A DNA stretch of 14,351 nucleotides from assembly GCA_038239195.1 (NCBI GenBank), contig JBBSEZ010000256.1, positions 1 through 14,351 on the forward strand, read 5' to 3'. This stretch comes from JBBSEZ01 sp038239195 (lineage in GTDB: Bacteria; Planctomycetota; Planctomycetia; Gemmatales; Gemmataceae). The position numbers were made by a program, and so were the translations under genes. Below are positions 13,159 to 14,351 of the stretch, piece after piece (position 1 is the first letter of the stretch; the number at the start of each line of letters is the position of its first letter). The notes under the pieces were generated by a model. It was not told where the DNA came from and did no database searches. It worked only from the letters and a program-made list of their open reading frames with translations.

Positions 13159-14270
13159 AGCGCTGCCTGCTCGCGTGCCTGCTCCTTGGTCCGTTGCCCG
13201 TTTTCGCCGAGGCCCCGCCCACGCCCGCCGACCTGGTGCGCCAACTCGGCGACGAGTCGTTCGAGGTGCGCCGCGAGGCCGCCGAGAAGTTGGTCGCCCT
13301 GGGCACGAATGCCGAGAGCGCCGTGCGCGCCGGCCTTGAGGACCGCGACGTGGAGGTGCGCCGGCGGTGCCGCGCGCTGCTCCCGCGCCTGCTCAGGGCC
13401 GACCGCGAGGGAAAGTTCAATGCCTTCCTCGCGGACGTCGAGGACCGGCAGAAGCACGACCTGCCCGGCTGGGCGCGATTCGGCAAGCTCGCCGGCACCG
13501 GCGCGGCGGGCCGCCAGCTTTTCGTGCGGGCACAGCGCGCGGAGGCGGCCTTCCTCGCCGTCGCCGAGCGCGATCCCAAGGCGGCGAGCGCCACCCTGGC
13601 CAGCCGCTGCGCCGGCTTGCAGTTGAAGGCGATCGACCCCGAGCAAGACAAAACTATCCTTGGGGAAGTCGCCGCCCTGGCGTTCGTCGCCACGGGCCCG
13701 GGCGTCGCCCTGCCGCCGCGTTCGCTCGATCAGTTGTTCGCCGGCCTGGAAACGCTAGCGAACCGGGAGGCGCTGCGCAAACAGGTGAAGGCCGACGCGG
13801 CGCTGCGCAAGTTGCTGGCGGCGACCCTGCGCGAGCGCTCGGGGGGGTCGGCGCTCGCAAAGGGGCTGCACGTGGCGCTGGAGCTGGAGTTGAAGGAGGC
13901 CGTCGATTGGGGCATGCAGATCGCCACCGACCGCAAGGCCGACGTTGGCGCACGGGCGATGGCGCTGCTGCTGCTGGGCGGGGTGGGCGACAAGGGGCTG
14001 GCCCCCCGGCTGAAACCGCTGCTGTGCGAGACGGCCCGCGTGGGGACGCGCCGGGTCGGCCCGACGACGCTGACCGCCGAGTTGCGCGACGTGGCGCTGG
14101 CGACGCTGGTGCGGCTGGAGGGCGGAAACGTCGCGGACTACGGCTATCCGTATTTGCGGGCCCTGCCGGGCCTGAAGGGGGTGCCCGAGCCCTCGTGCCT
14201 GGGGTTCGCCAGCGACGCCCAGCGGGCGGCGGCGCTGAAGCGCTGGGAGGAGCATGCGGGGAAGAAGTGA
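13155..14270 (+). CDS. Exported HEAT-like repeat protein coupled to DUF1501
   Basis: A 371-residue protein with a clear signal peptide (MKRCLLACLLLGPLPVFA, likely cut after residue 18). Residues about 23-80 contain two HEAT-like units (LVRQLGDESFEVRREAAEKL and AGLEDRDVEVRRRCRALLPR). The centre is largely alpha-helical, and a further helical unit reads IATDRKADVGARAMALLLLG with LAPRLKPLL after it. The C-terminal end has a short conserved-looking stretch, YGYPYLRALPGL, before the tail KRWEEHAGKK. No catalytic motif is visible, so a scaffolding or binding role outside the cytoplasm is the likeliest inference. ATG 13155 overlaps the DUF1501 stop at 13156-13158. The N-terminal module resembles that of the WD40 protein at 4363. 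I do not recognise a characterised homologue. Confidence 0.82.
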   Translation: MKRCLLACLLLGPLPVFAEAPPTPADLVRQLGDESFEVRREAAEKLVALGTNAESAVRAGLEDRDVEVRRRCRALLPRLLRADREGKFNAFLADVEDRQKHDLPGWARFGKLAGTGAAGRQLFVRAQRAEAAFLAVAERDPKAASATLASRCAGLQLKAIDPEQDKTILGEVAALAFVATGPGVALPPRSLDQLFAGLETLANREALRKQVKADAALRKLLAATLRERSGGSALAKGLHVALELELKEAVDWGMQIATDRKADVGARAMALLLLGGVGDKGLAPRLKPLLCETARVGTRRVGPTTLTAELRDVALATLVRLEGGNVADYGYPYLRALPGLKGVPEPSCLGFASDAQRAAALKRWEEHAGKK

Positions 14271-14351
14271 GGGGAAGGGCCTCGTTTATCGACGCGTCGC
14301 CGAAGCGTGGCGCAAACAGGCCCCCCACCAAGCTCCCCGCGCGCTGACTCC

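Noticed and set aside
14290..14299. Ten-base palindrome CGACGCGTCG after the last gene
   Set aside because: Too short and too GC-rich to be distinguished from chance; no T-run follows.

Overview
The window is very GC-rich and fits a planctomycete of the Gemmata lineage. Three things point that way: two tandem proteins with the 'repeat-companion' N-terminal domain (TIGR02996) in front of ribonuclease-inhibitor-like leucine-rich repeats, a DUF1501 protein with a twin-arginine leader, and several exported repeat proteins (WD40, HEAT-like) of the kind planctomycetes carry in large numbers. This assignment rests on recognising protein families, not on any search.

Layout. 1-3348 (+): a hairpin, then two paralogous TIGR02996/LRR genes 25 bp apart. 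3355-4194 (-): an alpha/beta hydrolase of the monoacylglycerol-lipase type, convergent with the second LRR gene at a 6 bp gap. 4195-4362: a divergent intergenic region with a 20 bp perfect inverted repeat. 4363-5561 (+): an exported protein with a HEAT-like segment and a seven-blade WD40 propeller. Its frame is broken once at a run of five G, and all seven blades appear only when the two frames are joined. 5604-5627: a strong stem-loop between convergent genes. 5656-6105 (-): an Rrf2-family regulator without the usual three-cysteine cluster. It is preceded by a 505 bp gene-free region with a sigma70-like promoter and a small inverted repeat over the predicted transcription start.

6611-11512 (-) looks like one operon. 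In transcription order it encodes a small OB-fold (tRNA_anti-like) lipoprotein, a SAM hydroxide adenosyltransferase (DUF62), BioA, BioD, and a zinc-ribbon membrane protein. DUF62/bioA share a 4-base ATGA overlap and bioA/bioD overlap by 7 bases, so those three are probably translationally coupled. BioA classically uses SAM as amino donor, so a SAM-cleaving enzyme coupled to it is the most interesting association here. No bioF, bioB, bioC or bioH is present.

11513-11742 is a divergent intergenic region with a 17 bp palindrome, an imperfect ~21 bp stem palindrome and a second partial copy of the 4256-4308 repeat. 11743-14270 (+): a DUF1501 protein (GTG start) and an exported HEAT-like protein, again joined by an ATGA overlap. 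The last 81 bp hold nothing I can name.

I found no rRNA or tRNA genes, CRISPR arrays, transposases or phage genes.
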